Below are positions 9,329-16,257 of a DNA stretch of 51,965 nucleotides, piece after piece; position 1 is the first letter of the stretch, and each line of letters starts with the position of its first letter. Made by a program: the position numbers and the translations under genes. The notes beneath the pieces were generated by a model that was given only the letters and a program-made list of their open reading frames with translations, was not told where the DNA came from and did no database searches. This stretch comes from Betaproteobacteria bacterium (GTDB lineage Bacteria; Pseudomonadota; Gammaproteobacteria; Burkholderiales; Rhodocyclaceae), in assembly GCA_016208425.1 (NCBI GenBank), contig JACQYA010000157.1, positions 1-51,965 on the forward strand. The letters are read 5' to 3'.

Positions 9329-10222
9329 TCAGCGCGGTGATTCGGCATTCTCAAAACCTGGGGACAGCACCGCGCTGCTCACCCCATAAAGCACCAGCGG
9401 ATCGCGCAGCCACAACCGGTAGAGGGTCGGGTCAAGGCAATGATCCCGAGAACAATCGACATTCCATAGTTGCAGCACGTATCCCGCAACCGCCGCGCGT
9501 GTGCGAACGGTAAGCACGTCGCCTATTCCAAAATCCCGAGCAACGATTTCCGGGTGGGTCTGGTTGGGATGCGGCACCATTTCAAGCGTCACCCTACGCG
9601 TCCATTGATCGTCCTGTTCCGATCTTTCATGGGCTTCAACTGGGCTATCAGCGAGCAGCGCAGGATTTTCAACCCGTGAAATAACCAGATCACGGAACTC
9701 CCCCGATTTTCGATCATAAGCGCGGATATGCCAGCGCAATCCGCTATCGACCAGCGCGAACGGCACGATTTCCCGCTCCGATGCGCCCTTGTTCAGCGAG
9801 TGATAGTTCACCTGCAACGCTTTGCCCTGATGGATGGCGCGTGCGATCACCGCGAGCACGGACAGAGACGGCTTGTTCAGGCGCAGGGGCAATTCACACG
9901 TCAGGTAGCCGACGCTACGCTCCCCTGTTCCGTCGCCAAAGCCCTTCGATAGCGCGGAGAGAACGCGCTCGGCCTGATGTTCAAACAAGGGCTGGAAGGA
10001 CTCACGGCAGACGTACAGTTTGCGGCTCCCCTCAAAATCGATGTTGTCAGGTGCCAATTCTCGATAGGCCGCCAGATCGCGCGTGGCCACCGCAGGCGCA
10101 ATGCCGAAGCGATCCATCAAATCGCGGCGGCTGATGTCGCCCAAAAACCACAGGCGGAATTCGATGAACGCCAGGCGATCCTTCTGGCTTTGGGGAAATT
10201 CGTCGAGTGCTCGCGTCGGCAT
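9329..10222 (-). CDS. WYL-domain transcriptional regulator, BrxR/CapW-like
   Basis: 297-aa protein with three parts. Residues 1-75 form a winged helix (RLAFIEFRLWFLGDISRRDLMDRFGIAPAVATRDLAAYRE). Residues ~110-210 are a WYL domain (LQVNYHSLNKG, REIVPFALVDSGLRWHIRAYD, FRDLVISRVENP). Residues ~215-297 are a C-terminal WCX-like extension. This order and the R-W-H-x-R-A-Y signature are those of BrxR/CapW regulators, dimeric repressors often found at the edge of phage-defence loci. Here no complete defence system follows: the divergent gene is a decayed phosphatase. The regulator may control the divergent promoter at 10281-10309. The family call is firm; the target is inferred. Confidence 0.85.
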   Translation of the reverse strand: MPTRALDEFPQSQKDRLAFIEFRLWFLGDISRRDLMDRFGIAPAVATRDLAAYRELAPDNIDFEGSRKLYVCRESFQPLFEHQAERVLSALSKGFGDGTGERSVGYLTCELPLRLNKPSLSVLAVIARAIHQGKALQVNYHSLNKGASEREIVPFALVDSGLRWHIRAYDRKSGEFRDLVISRVENPALLADSPVEAHERSEQDDQWTRRVTLEMVPHPNQTHPEIVARDFGIGDVLTVRTRAAVAGYVLQLWNVDCSRDHCLDPTLYRLWLRDPLVLYGVSSAVLSPGFENAESPR

Positions 10223-10280
10223 GATTGTTTAGTCCATTGATGTTGGCCGAAGTATACCGCAACAGAATCGATGTGATGTG

Positions 10281-10309
10281 TTGACGTAATCAATTAGATA
10301 ATGTAAAGT
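10281..10309 (+). promoter_or_regulatory. sigma70-type promoter in an AT-rich island
   Basis: -35 TTGACG (10281-10286), 17-base spacer, -10 TAAAGT (10304-10309). It is in a patch much richer in A and T than the surroundings and points at the phosphatase fragment, which has a strong AGGAGG seven bases before its ATG. It lies between the WYL regulator and that fragment, the expected place for the regulator's operator. Confidence 0.6.
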
Positions 10310-10343
10310 AACATCATCAAAACGATTATATAGGAGGTATGCC

Positions 10344-10536
10344 ATGAGCTACGACATCATCGGTGACAGTCACGGGCAGGCAGACAAGCTGGAGGCGCTC
10401 CTTCGCAAGCTCGGCTACGTCGAGCGCGGCGGGTGCTGGAGTGGTAGACGATCTGGCGACTTGCGGACTATGGGTGCTGGATGATGATGCCGGCAACGAA
10501 CAAAACTACTACTGCGAACGTTATCCCGGCGCGTAA
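10344..10536 (+). pseudogene. metallophosphoesterase gene fragment fused to an unidentified C-terminal fragment
   Basis: The ATG at 10344 opens a 46-codon frame (stop 10482-10484) whose start, MSYDIIGDSHGQADKLEALL, matches the N-terminus of calcineurin-like phosphatases. The usual metal-binding GDIHG reads GDSHG here. The rest of the domain (GDxxDRG, GNHE) is absent. From about 10441 a different frame reads VVDDLATCGLWVLDDDAGNE and ends NYYCERYPGA at 10536. It looks like the tail of another protein that I cannot name. The simplest reading is a deletion that joined two gene ends. The promoter and ribosome-binding site remain intact. Confidence 0.65.
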
Positions 10537-10657
10537 GCAGTCTGTCTGTTATGCTGAATAACAATCGGGTAGTCGAAAAGTGTGTGGCCAGCGGGAAATG
10601 TCACAGACTCTGGGTGACGTGCAAAAATCGCAATAACCTGTTGAGAACGGAGGTTCC

Positions 10658-10948
10658 ATGACCGCCAGAGAAGTTGAAGCAGCGCTGCTGACTCGATGTA
10701 CCGTCGCTGCGCGGGAAGTTGCGCCGAAAGCCCAGGATCAGCGCGAGGCCAACGTGTTCCAGTTGGCGGCGATGGTCGTCCGATCAAGGTTCCCCCGTGA
10801 GTCTGCGTGCCTGATGTTGGCGAGCGAGCAGTATTTCGCCACACATCCGAGTGAGCGACTGGCTCCGGGCGATGTCGTCAGGAATGGCTGGGTGCAGAGT
10901 TTGCCGCGTCTGCGTGACATGCTGAGTCAGCATCTCCATGCGCGGTGA
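10658..10948 (+). CDS. unrecognised 96-aa protein, first gene of the nucleotidyltransferase cassette
   Basis: A small, mostly helical protein with no motif I recognise. It starts with an ATG preceded by GGAGG at good spacing. The sequence is amphipathic (VFQLAAMVVRSRFPRESACLMLASEQYFATHP) with a charged C-terminus rich in R and H. Its stop is four bases before the ATG of the nucleotidyltransferase, so the two are almost certainly co-translated. Position and size would suit an antitoxin or accessory subunit of the nucleotidyltransferase, but that is inference from context only. Confidence 0.65.
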   Translation: MTAREVEAALLTRCTVAAREVAPKAQDQREANVFQLAAMVVRSRFPRESACLMLASEQYFATHPSERLAPGDVVRNGWVQSLPRLRDMLSQHLHAR

Positions 10949-10952
10949 AACC

Positions 10953-11555
10953 ATGCCAAAAAACCAGGTGTTCCATACCCGCACTGCGCTGGCAGAGGGG
11001 CTAAAAGAGCTATTCAAGCAACTTGAAGAGCGGCTTTCCCTGCGCAGCCCCATCGATGTATATCTTGCAGGCGGGATGGCCGTTTATCTCTACACCGCAA
11101 GCCGTGTCACGACTGACGTTGATGCTGAATTTGGCAGTCGTGTGTTCATTCCCAACGACCTGATTGTAGACCTTACGCTGGAGGATGGAACGCGGGAGTC
11201 GTTGTACTTTGACACCAACTACAACTCGTCGTTTGCCTTGATGCACGAAGACTATCTTGACGATGCCATTCTGCTGGATTTAGGCGTCGAGCTGATAAGG
11301 CTGCATGTTCTCTCCCCCCTTGATCTCGCGGTCAGCAAGATTGCCCGTTTTGCCGATAACGACAAAGAGGATATTGCCGAGCTAGTGCGTCTCGGACTGA
11401 CTTCCTCAGATGAGATCGAACAACGTGCCACACAGGCTCTGGACGGATACGTTGGTGGTTTAGCCATGTTGCGCTTGAATCTCCGCGATGCCGTTGCTCT
11501 GGCCCGCCAAGTTGAAGCTAACGGACATGACTTTGGAAGGCACCCCGACGAATGA
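10953..11555 (+). CDS. DUF6036/AbiEii-like nucleotidyltransferase
   Basis: About 200 aa from the ATG at 10953 (an ATG at 10938 is also possible). The nucleotidyltransferase signature is clear: YLAGGMAVYLYTASRVTTDV followed by DAEF, giving the GG helix and the D-x-D metal pair. Further on, LSPLDLAVSKIARFADNDKEDI is the helical segment common to AbiEii/DUF6036 proteins (K..R...D..DI). In toxin members of this superfamily the enzyme nucleotidylates tRNA or another target. It is preceded by the 96-aa gene and overlaps the TY-Chap-like gene by 29 bases, so the three form one transcription unit. Confidence 0.82.
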   Translation: MPKNQVFHTRTALAEGLKELFKQLEERLSLRSPIDVYLAGGMAVYLYTASRVTTDVDAEFGSRVFIPNDLIVDLTLEDGTRESLYFDTNYNSSFALMHEDYLDDAILLDLGVELIRLHVLSPLDLAVSKIARFADNDKEDIAELVRLGLTSSDEIEQRATQALDGYVGGLAMLRLNLRDAVALARQVEANGHDFGRHPDE

Positions 11556-12438
11556 AAGCCAAGCAAAAGCGTCCGCTGCCACAAACCGCCTCTCCGTGGC
11601 ATGGCCGCCTTTCGCCGAAAAGCTGGCGGCCGCACTCGCAAAGCTGGAAGAAGACCAATACCTGATCCTGCTGGTCAAGCGCACGAATCGCTTCGTCCAG
11701 TTTGCGGCGCAAGGTTCCTACGGCATGCGGGTCGAAACGACCAGTAACGCCTATCTCAGCAAGCCGGAAAAACTCAACGAGCGGCAGATCGCCACGCTGC
11801 TGCAAAACGGCTGGAGCGACCCAACCGCCAGCCCGGATGAGTCAACGCCGGAGAACGATCCCGATGGTTCGCCGAACTTCTTCGTCGAGTTTCCCGACCC
11901 CGTATCCTTTACAGCGGTCGTCAATCTCGCCGTGCGCACCCTCGCCGAAATACTGCGCGTGCCGCATCCCGGCTCGCTCCAGTACGACGCCTTCAGCGCT
12001 GATGGTGAAAAGATCGCGCTACCAGAGCTGGGCTTGCAGCATGAAAAACCTGCGTCGCACAAAGACGAGCAGGAAGACCTGCCGCAACTCCTGCTGGAAA
12101 CGCTCAAATCGACAACGAGCATCGCCGATCTCGACTACGACGATGGCGACATCGGCGTGCGCTGCGGCAGCGCCGTGGTATTCGTCCGACTGACCAACGA
12201 TCCCCCCTTCGTGCGCATCCACTCACATCTATTGCGCGGCGTAGAGCAAAGCGAAGGCCTGCTCGCCCGCCTGAACGACATGAACGCCAACGAAATCGTC
12301 ATGCACTTCATCTACCGCAACGACACCGTCTACGCCGTCGCGGATGTTTGCGCCGCACCCTTCGTGGCGGAACACGTCGCTCTGGTTTTCGATCACTTCT
12401 GCGCAATAGCCGACGGGATTGACGGCTTTTCGGGCTGA
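11527..12438 (+). CDS. TY-Chap / YbjN-like chaperone-fold protein
   Basis: 303-aa protein from the ATG at 11527. The N-terminal half contains LILLVKRTNRFVQFAAQG, MRVETTSNAYLSKPEKLNE and LLQNGWSDP, the pattern (FVQF, then AE-x-x-SN-x-YL, then GW-x-x-P) of TY-Chap domains best known from actinobacteria. The C-terminal half (DIGVRCGSAVVFVRL through VALVFDHFCAIADGID) resembles the YbjN / type III secretion chaperone fold. Such domains are thought to bind peptides. The start lies inside the nucleotidyltransferase gene, which argues for joint function. A perfect nine-base inverted repeat (12427-12435 with 12455-12463) spans the stop. The domain call comes from memory of the family pattern. Confidence 0.65.
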   Translation: MTLEGTPTNESQAKASAATNRLSVAWPPFAEKLAAALAKLEEDQYLILLVKRTNRFVQFAAQGSYGMRVETTSNAYLSKPEKLNERQIATLLQNGWSDPTASPDESTPENDPDGSPNFFVEFPDPVSFTAVVNLAVRTLAEILRVPHPGSLQYDAFSADGEKIALPELGLQHEKPASHKDEQEDLPQLLLETLKSTTSIADLDYDDGDIGVRCGSAVVFVRLTNDPPFVRIHSHLLRGVEQSEGLLARLNDMNANEIVMHFIYRNDTVYAVADVCAAPFVAEHVALVFDHFCAIADGIDGFSG

Positions 12439-12474
12439 ACCTCGGATGCTTTCGGCCCGAAAAAATGCTCGCCC

Positions 12475-12502
12475 TTGCAATAATTCGCTTATAAGCTAAG
12501 AT
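12475..12502 (+). promoter_or_regulatory. promoter with internal palindrome for the HigB/HigA-like locus
   Basis: -35 TTGCAA (12475-12480), 16-base spacer, -10 TAAGAT (12497-12502). The spacer holds a perfect palindrome GCTTATAAGC (12487-12496), a likely operator for the antitoxin. The -10 ends six bases before the toxin ATG, so the mRNA would be leaderless or nearly so. Confidence 0.6.
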
Positions 12503-12508
12503 TGGGTC

Positions 12509-12832
12509 ATGTATGAAATAATCCATTACCTTGACGAGAACGAGAACGATCTTTATCAGGATTGGCTTGATGGCCTTCGAGACCGCGTAGCGAAGATTGC
12601 CATCATCAAGCGCGTCGCTCGCGTTGAGGTGGGTTTGCTTGGAGACCATAAGCCGTTGCGAGACGGCATCGGCGAGTTGCGGATCGATGTCGGTGCTGGG
12701 TACCGCGTCTATTACGCCCAGACAGGCAAGAGGATCATCCTGCTCACCAGTGGCTGCGACAAGAAGTCGCAGAGTCGGGATATTGAGTGGGCGATCGGAT
12801 TGTTGAAGGATTGGGAGAAACGAAATGGCTAA
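12509..12832 (+). CDS. HigB-like RelE-superfamily toxin (COG3657 type)
   Basis: 107-aa protein. It matches the 'addiction module killer' group: a helical start (YLDENENDLYQDWLDGLRDRVAKIAIIKRVARVE), then GDHKPLRDGIGELRIDVGAGYRVYYAQTG and ILLTSGCDKKSQSRDIEWA. The G-x-G-E-L-R-x-x-x-G-x-G-Y-R-V-Y-Y block and the D-K-K-S-Q-x-x-D-I block are the usual signature. Family members act as ribosome-dependent mRNA nucleases. The toxin-first order and the eight-base overlap with the downstream HTH antitoxin fit HigBA-type modules. Confidence 0.9.
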   Translation: MYEIIHYLDENENDLYQDWLDGLRDRVAKIAIIKRVARVEVGLLGDHKPLRDGIGELRIDVGAGYRVYYAQTGKRIILLTSGCDKKSQSRDIEWAIGLLKDWEKRNG

Positions 12833-13136
12833 GACAGATCGGACTCACGAAGAAGCAAGCGTTGAGATGTTCCGCCGCGACCCGGCGCTTGCCGCCGAGT
12901 ATCTGAATTCCGTGCTGGCAGACGGCGACGAAACCGACCTGATGCTGGCGCTGCGCAGTCTCAGCAAGGCGTTTGGCGGTGTTCAGGAGGTGGCGCGTCA
13001 GGCGGAGGTGAATGCCCATACGCTTTATCGCACCTTGTCCGAGCAGGGGAATCCCGAACTCAAGACACTCTCCGCCATTCTCAGGGCGATGGGAATGCGG
13101 CTGGCCGTGCAGCCTATCCCTCCGTTGCCGGCGTGA
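12825..13136 (+). CDS. HigA-like HTH antitoxin (COG3636 type)
   Basis: 103-aa protein. The family signature reads AAEYLNSVLADGDETDLMLALRSLSKAFGGVQEVARQAEV, then the recognition-helix region NAHTLYRTLSEQGNPELKTLSAILRAMGMRLAV. This is the standard sequence of antitoxins paired with COG3657 toxins. It should bind the upstream toxin and repress the promoter at 12475-12502. The start overlaps the toxin stop by eight bases. Confidence 0.9.
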   Translation: MAKTDRTHEEASVEMFRRDPALAAEYLNSVLADGDETDLMLALRSLSKAFGGVQEVARQAEVNAHTLYRTLSEQGNPELKTLSAILRAMGMRLAVQPIPPLPA

Positions 13137-13198
13137 TTCGTTTGCGCATCGTCGAAACCCGCATGGATAAACGATCTACAGCACCCCTGCTCGAAGAC

Positions 13199-13219
13199 CC
13201 GCACGGATATTGGCTCTCC
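13199..13219 (-). repeat. dispersed 21-base repeat, copy A
   Basis: Read on the minus strand this is GGAGAGCCAATATCCGTGCG followed by G. It matches 41865-41885 at 20 of 21 positions. Both copies lie just downstream of a small accessory gene. Confidence 0.5.
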
Positions 13220-13231
13220 GGGCAGCCCACC

Positions 13232-13255
13232 TGTAGAACGCCGATTGGCGCGGCT
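13232..13255. repeat. dispersed 24-base repeat, copy B
   Basis: TGTAGAACGCCGATTGGCGC followed by GGCT, the partner of 9265-9288. Confidence 0.5.
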
Positions 13256-13300
13256 CCCTGGGGCGTATCTGGCGAATGGCGGGATTCGCGGGTTTTGGTA

Positions 13301-13351
13301 GGAGCGGGCTTGCCCGCGATGGATGCCGCCAATCGCGGGCAAGGCCGCTCC
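13301..13351. repeat. REP doublet (REPIN-like inverted pair)
   Basis: GGAGCGGGCTTGCCCGCGAT (13301-13320) is followed after 11 bases by its near-perfect inverse (13332-13351, one mismatch). Each arm is itself palindromic around GCGGGC/GCCCGC. Single copies occur at 39883-39905 and, degraded, at 50174-50194. The core GGAGCGGGCTTGCCCGCGA is the same as a REP class well known in pseudomonads. No RAYT transposase gene is in the window. Confidence 0.8.
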
Positions 13352-13395
13352 CGGCATCGGGTTCAAATCCACCTCCGAACAAGCCGATCTTTCTC

Positions 13396-16257
13396 GTGAC
13401 TTCGACCGCCCCCTTCCCCTGTACCGCCCTGCCGCCCGGCGAGGACTTCCTCGATACCGTCGCCGCCGCAATGCTCGATCGCTGTGCGGCGCTAGGTCTG
13501 GCCGGCGACCTGTCTTCCGTCCTGGTGCTTGCCCCCGCTTTGCCGATTGCGCTGGAGTTGCGTCAAGCTTTTGTCGCGGTTTCCGAACGGCCGCTGTTGT
13601 TGCCGCGCTTCGATACGCTGCGCCACTGGGCGCAGAACGAAATCGTTCCCGGCATTCCCGAGGCGCTGGCCGATAGCGAGCGGCTGGTTTTGCTGCATGA
13701 GGCTTTGCGTTTGCGTGACTGGTTCGACGAGGGGGCCTTGTGGGGGATCGCGGAGGAAATGGCGGCGCTGTTCGACGAGCTGACGGCTGCCGCCGTGCAT
13801 TTGCCGGCGGACGAAGCGGCGCTCACGCGGCAACTGGAGCGCGCCTACGAACTGCGGGCGTCGCAGCCTCTGGCCTTCGAGTCGCGCGTGGTGCACGAGC
13901 TGTGGCGGGCGCTGTCGGCGGTGGGTCGCCCGGACATGGCCGGGGTTTACCGCTTGCGCTTGGGACGGTTGGCGGAGATGGCTGCGGCGGCCGATGCTTC
14001 CCGGCAGCCCTTGCTGGTCTTGCTGGACGCGGCGCCGGAAGAATCCCTCGCCCCGGCCGAACGCGATTTTCTCGTGCGTTACGGCGCGCGGCAGCCGCTG
14101 GCGGTGTTTTATCCGACGCCGCGCGGCGCCACCGAGGCCGCCGACTATCCGGCGATGGCGACGCTGGCCGCCGCCTGGCCGGAAAATCTCCCCGAAAACC
14201 CGCCGGCGCCGCTGCTGGAACGGGCGCAAAGCCTCGCCCGGCGTTTCCCGGAGAGCGCGTTGCGCGGCCGCTTGCAGCTCGTGCCGGCGGCAGGGCGCGA
14301 GCAGGAGGCGCTGGCGGCGGTGGCGCAAATCGGCAGCTGGCTGAACGAGGGGCTGCGCCGCATCGTGCTCATCAGCCAGGATCGCCTGACCGCCCGGCGC
14401 GTGCGCGCCTTGCTGGAGCGCGAGGGCATCTTGGTAGTCGACGAAACCGGCTGGAAACTCTCCACCTCGCGCGCGGCGGCGGCGGTCGACGCCTTGATCG
14501 AGACGGCGGCCGGCGGCGCTTACTACCGCGATCTGCTCGACCTGTGCAAATCGCCCTATGTTTTCGCGGATTGCGACGAAAGCGCGCGCAAGGGGGCGGT
14601 GTTCACCCTGGAAGCCGCCATCCGCGCCGGCCAGGCAAGCGCCGGCCTGCCACGCATCCGGCGCTCCCTGATCGATTATCGGAGCAAGGGATGGGAGGAC
14701 GCGGACGAACCGCGCCAACCGGGCGACGCCAAGACGCTCGCGCTGACGCTGCTCGACCGTATCGGGGCTGCGACGACGCTGCTCGGCGCGCGCCCGGCCA
14801 CGCTGCCGCGCTGGATCGCGCGGCTGGAAAAGGCGCTGGCGGCGGTGGGCGCGCACGCGCCGCTGCACGGCGACATCGCCGGCCAGTCCCTGCTCGACCT
14901 GTTCGCGGCACGGCGTACCGAGCTGGAAGGCAGCGGCGCGCTGTTTTCGTTTGCCGCTTGGCGCGACTGGCTCAACCGCGAGATCGAGGCCGCCAGCTTC
15001 CGCGACGGCGGGATCGCCAGCCCGCTCGCCGTCACCCCGCTCAACGCCGTCTGCATGCGCCGTTTCGAGGCCGCGCTGCTGATCGGCGGCGACGCCCGGC
15101 AACTGGCGCCGGCGCCGGGCGGCACCTTCTTCAACCAGGCGGTGCGCCGCGAGCTAGGCTTGCGCACCCGGCAGGACGCCGAACGCGAGCTGCGCCGCGA
15201 CCTGGAGCTGCTGCTGGCGACCGTGCCGCGCGTCGTCGTCACCTGGCAGTCCGAAGCCGGCGGCGAGGCCAATCTGTTGGCGCCCGAACTCGACCTGCTG
15301 GCGACGCTGCACCGGCTGGCGTGGGGCGACGATTTGCGCCGCCCGCCGCCCGCCGCGCGGCGCGGCGCGCGGCCGGACGCGCTCACGGCGCCCGGCAAAA
15401 CCGCGCGGGCCGCCCCGTCGGCGCCGCCGGCGCTGATCCCCGGCCGCGTTTCGGTGAGCGCCTACGGCACGCTGGTGGCCTGCCCCTACCGCTTTTTCGC
15501 GCGCCATGTGCTGGGTCTGGGCGAAATGGATGAGGTGAGCGAAGAAATGGTCAAGAGCGACTACGGCGCGCTGGTGCACCGGCTGCTCGAACGTTTCCAC
15601 CGGCGTCACCCGCTGGTTTCGGCCTTGAGCGCCGACGCGGCGCTGGCCGCGCTGCACGCCTGCGTCGAAGAGGTTTTCGCGCCGGAAATCGAGAAAAACT
15701 TTCTCGCCACCGGCTGGCGCCTGCGCTGGGAAAAGCGCCTGCCCGCCTATCTCGACTGGCAGCGCGGCCAGGAAGCGGAAGGCTGGCGCTGGGCGCAGGC
15801 CGAAGTGCCGGTGCGTCTCGTGTTGCCGCTGGAAAATGTTGGCGGCGGCAGCGTCGCCAGCGTCGAACTCTACGGCCGCATCGACCGTATCGACCATATC
15901 GGCGTCGGCCAGCCGGGAGATTGCAGCGCGTCCCTGCTCGACTACAAGACGCAGACGGTCAAGGCCATCCGCGAGCGTTTGGCCGACGATGTGCAGTTGC
16001 CGGCCTACGCGCTGCTGCACGGCGACGCCGCCCGCGCCGCCTACGTCGCGCTCGACGACGAACGCATCGAAGCGGTCGCGGCCGGCGAGGGGGGAGAAGA
16101 GGAGGGCGGTTTGATGTTCGACGCCGACGCGCAAGGCCGGCGCCTGCGCGCCCTCTATCGCGCCATGCGCGGCGGCGCGGCCTTGCCGGCGCACGGCGTC
16201 GACAGCGTGTGCCGCTACTGCGAAATGCGTGGGTTGTGCCGGAGAGATTATGTTTGA
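13396..16257 (+). CDS. AddB-type PD-(D/E)XK nuclease subunit
   Basis: About 953 aa. This is the nuclease/scanning subunit of an AddAB-type helicase-nuclease that processes double-strand DNA ends for recombination and degrades foreign linear DNA. The C-terminal RecB-like nuclease shows GALVHRLLERFH, a metal-binding YGRIDRID and the LLDYKTQ catalytic strand (~residue 848). One cysteine in ACPYRFFARHVLGL (~696) and three in CRYCEMRGLC (~939-948) fit the AddB iron-sulfur staple. No Walker A was found at the N-terminus, so the helicase-like half is probably inactive. The start is uncertain: I use the GTG at 13396, since the frame upstream runs through the REP doublet. The stop overlaps the next gene by eight bases. 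Confidence 0.85.
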   Translation: MTSTAPFPCTALPPGEDFLDTVAAAMLDRCAALGLAGDLSSVLVLAPALPIALELRQAFVAVSERPLLLPRFDTLRHWAQNEIVPGIPEALADSERLVLLHEALRLRDWFDEGALWGIAEEMAALFDELTAAAVHLPADEAALTRQLERAYELRASQPLAFESRVVHELWRALSAVGRPDMAGVYRLRLGRLAEMAAAADASRQPLLVLLDAAPEESLAPAERDFLVRYGARQPLAVFYPTPRGATEAADYPAMATLAAAWPENLPENPPAPLLERAQSLARRFPESALRGRLQLVPAAGREQEALAAVAQIGSWLNEGLRRIVLISQDRLTARRVRALLEREGILVVDETGWKLSTSRAAAAVDALIETAAGGAYYRDLLDLCKSPYVFADCDESARKGAVFTLEAAIRAGQASAGLPRIRRSLIDYRSKGWEDADEPRQPGDAKTLALTLLDRIGAATTLLGARPATLPRWIARLEKALAAVGAHAPLHGDIAGQSLLDLFAARRTELEGSGALFSFAAWRDWLNREIEAASFRDGGIASPLAVTPLNAVCMRRFEAALLIGGDARQLAPAPGGTFFNQAVRRELGLRTRQDAERELRRDLELLLATVPRVVVTWQSEAGGEANLLAPELDLLATLHRLAWGDDLRRPPPAARRGARPDALTAPGKTARAAPSAPPALIPGRVSVSAYGTLVACPYRFFARHVLGLGEMDEVSEEMVKSDYGALVHRLLERFHRRHPLVSALSADAALAALHACVEEVFAPEIEKNFLATGWRLRWEKRLPAYLDWQRGQEAEGWRWAQAEVPVRLVLPLENVGGGSVASVELYGRIDRIDHIGVGQPGDCSASLLDYKTQTVKAIRERLADDVQLPAYALLHGDAARAAYVALDDERIEAVAAGEGGEEEGGLMFDADAQGRRLRALYRAMRGGAALPAHGVDSVCRYCEMRGLCRRDYV

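Noticed and set aside
10537-10657. A gene between the phosphatase remnant and the 96-aa gene
   Set aside because: Only 121 bases with no frame supported by a ribosome site; likely promoter region.
12427-12463. Terminator after the TY-Chap-like gene
   Set aside because: The nine-base stem is perfect, but the T and A runs are within the arms, not after them, in either direction. Kept only as an inverted repeat.
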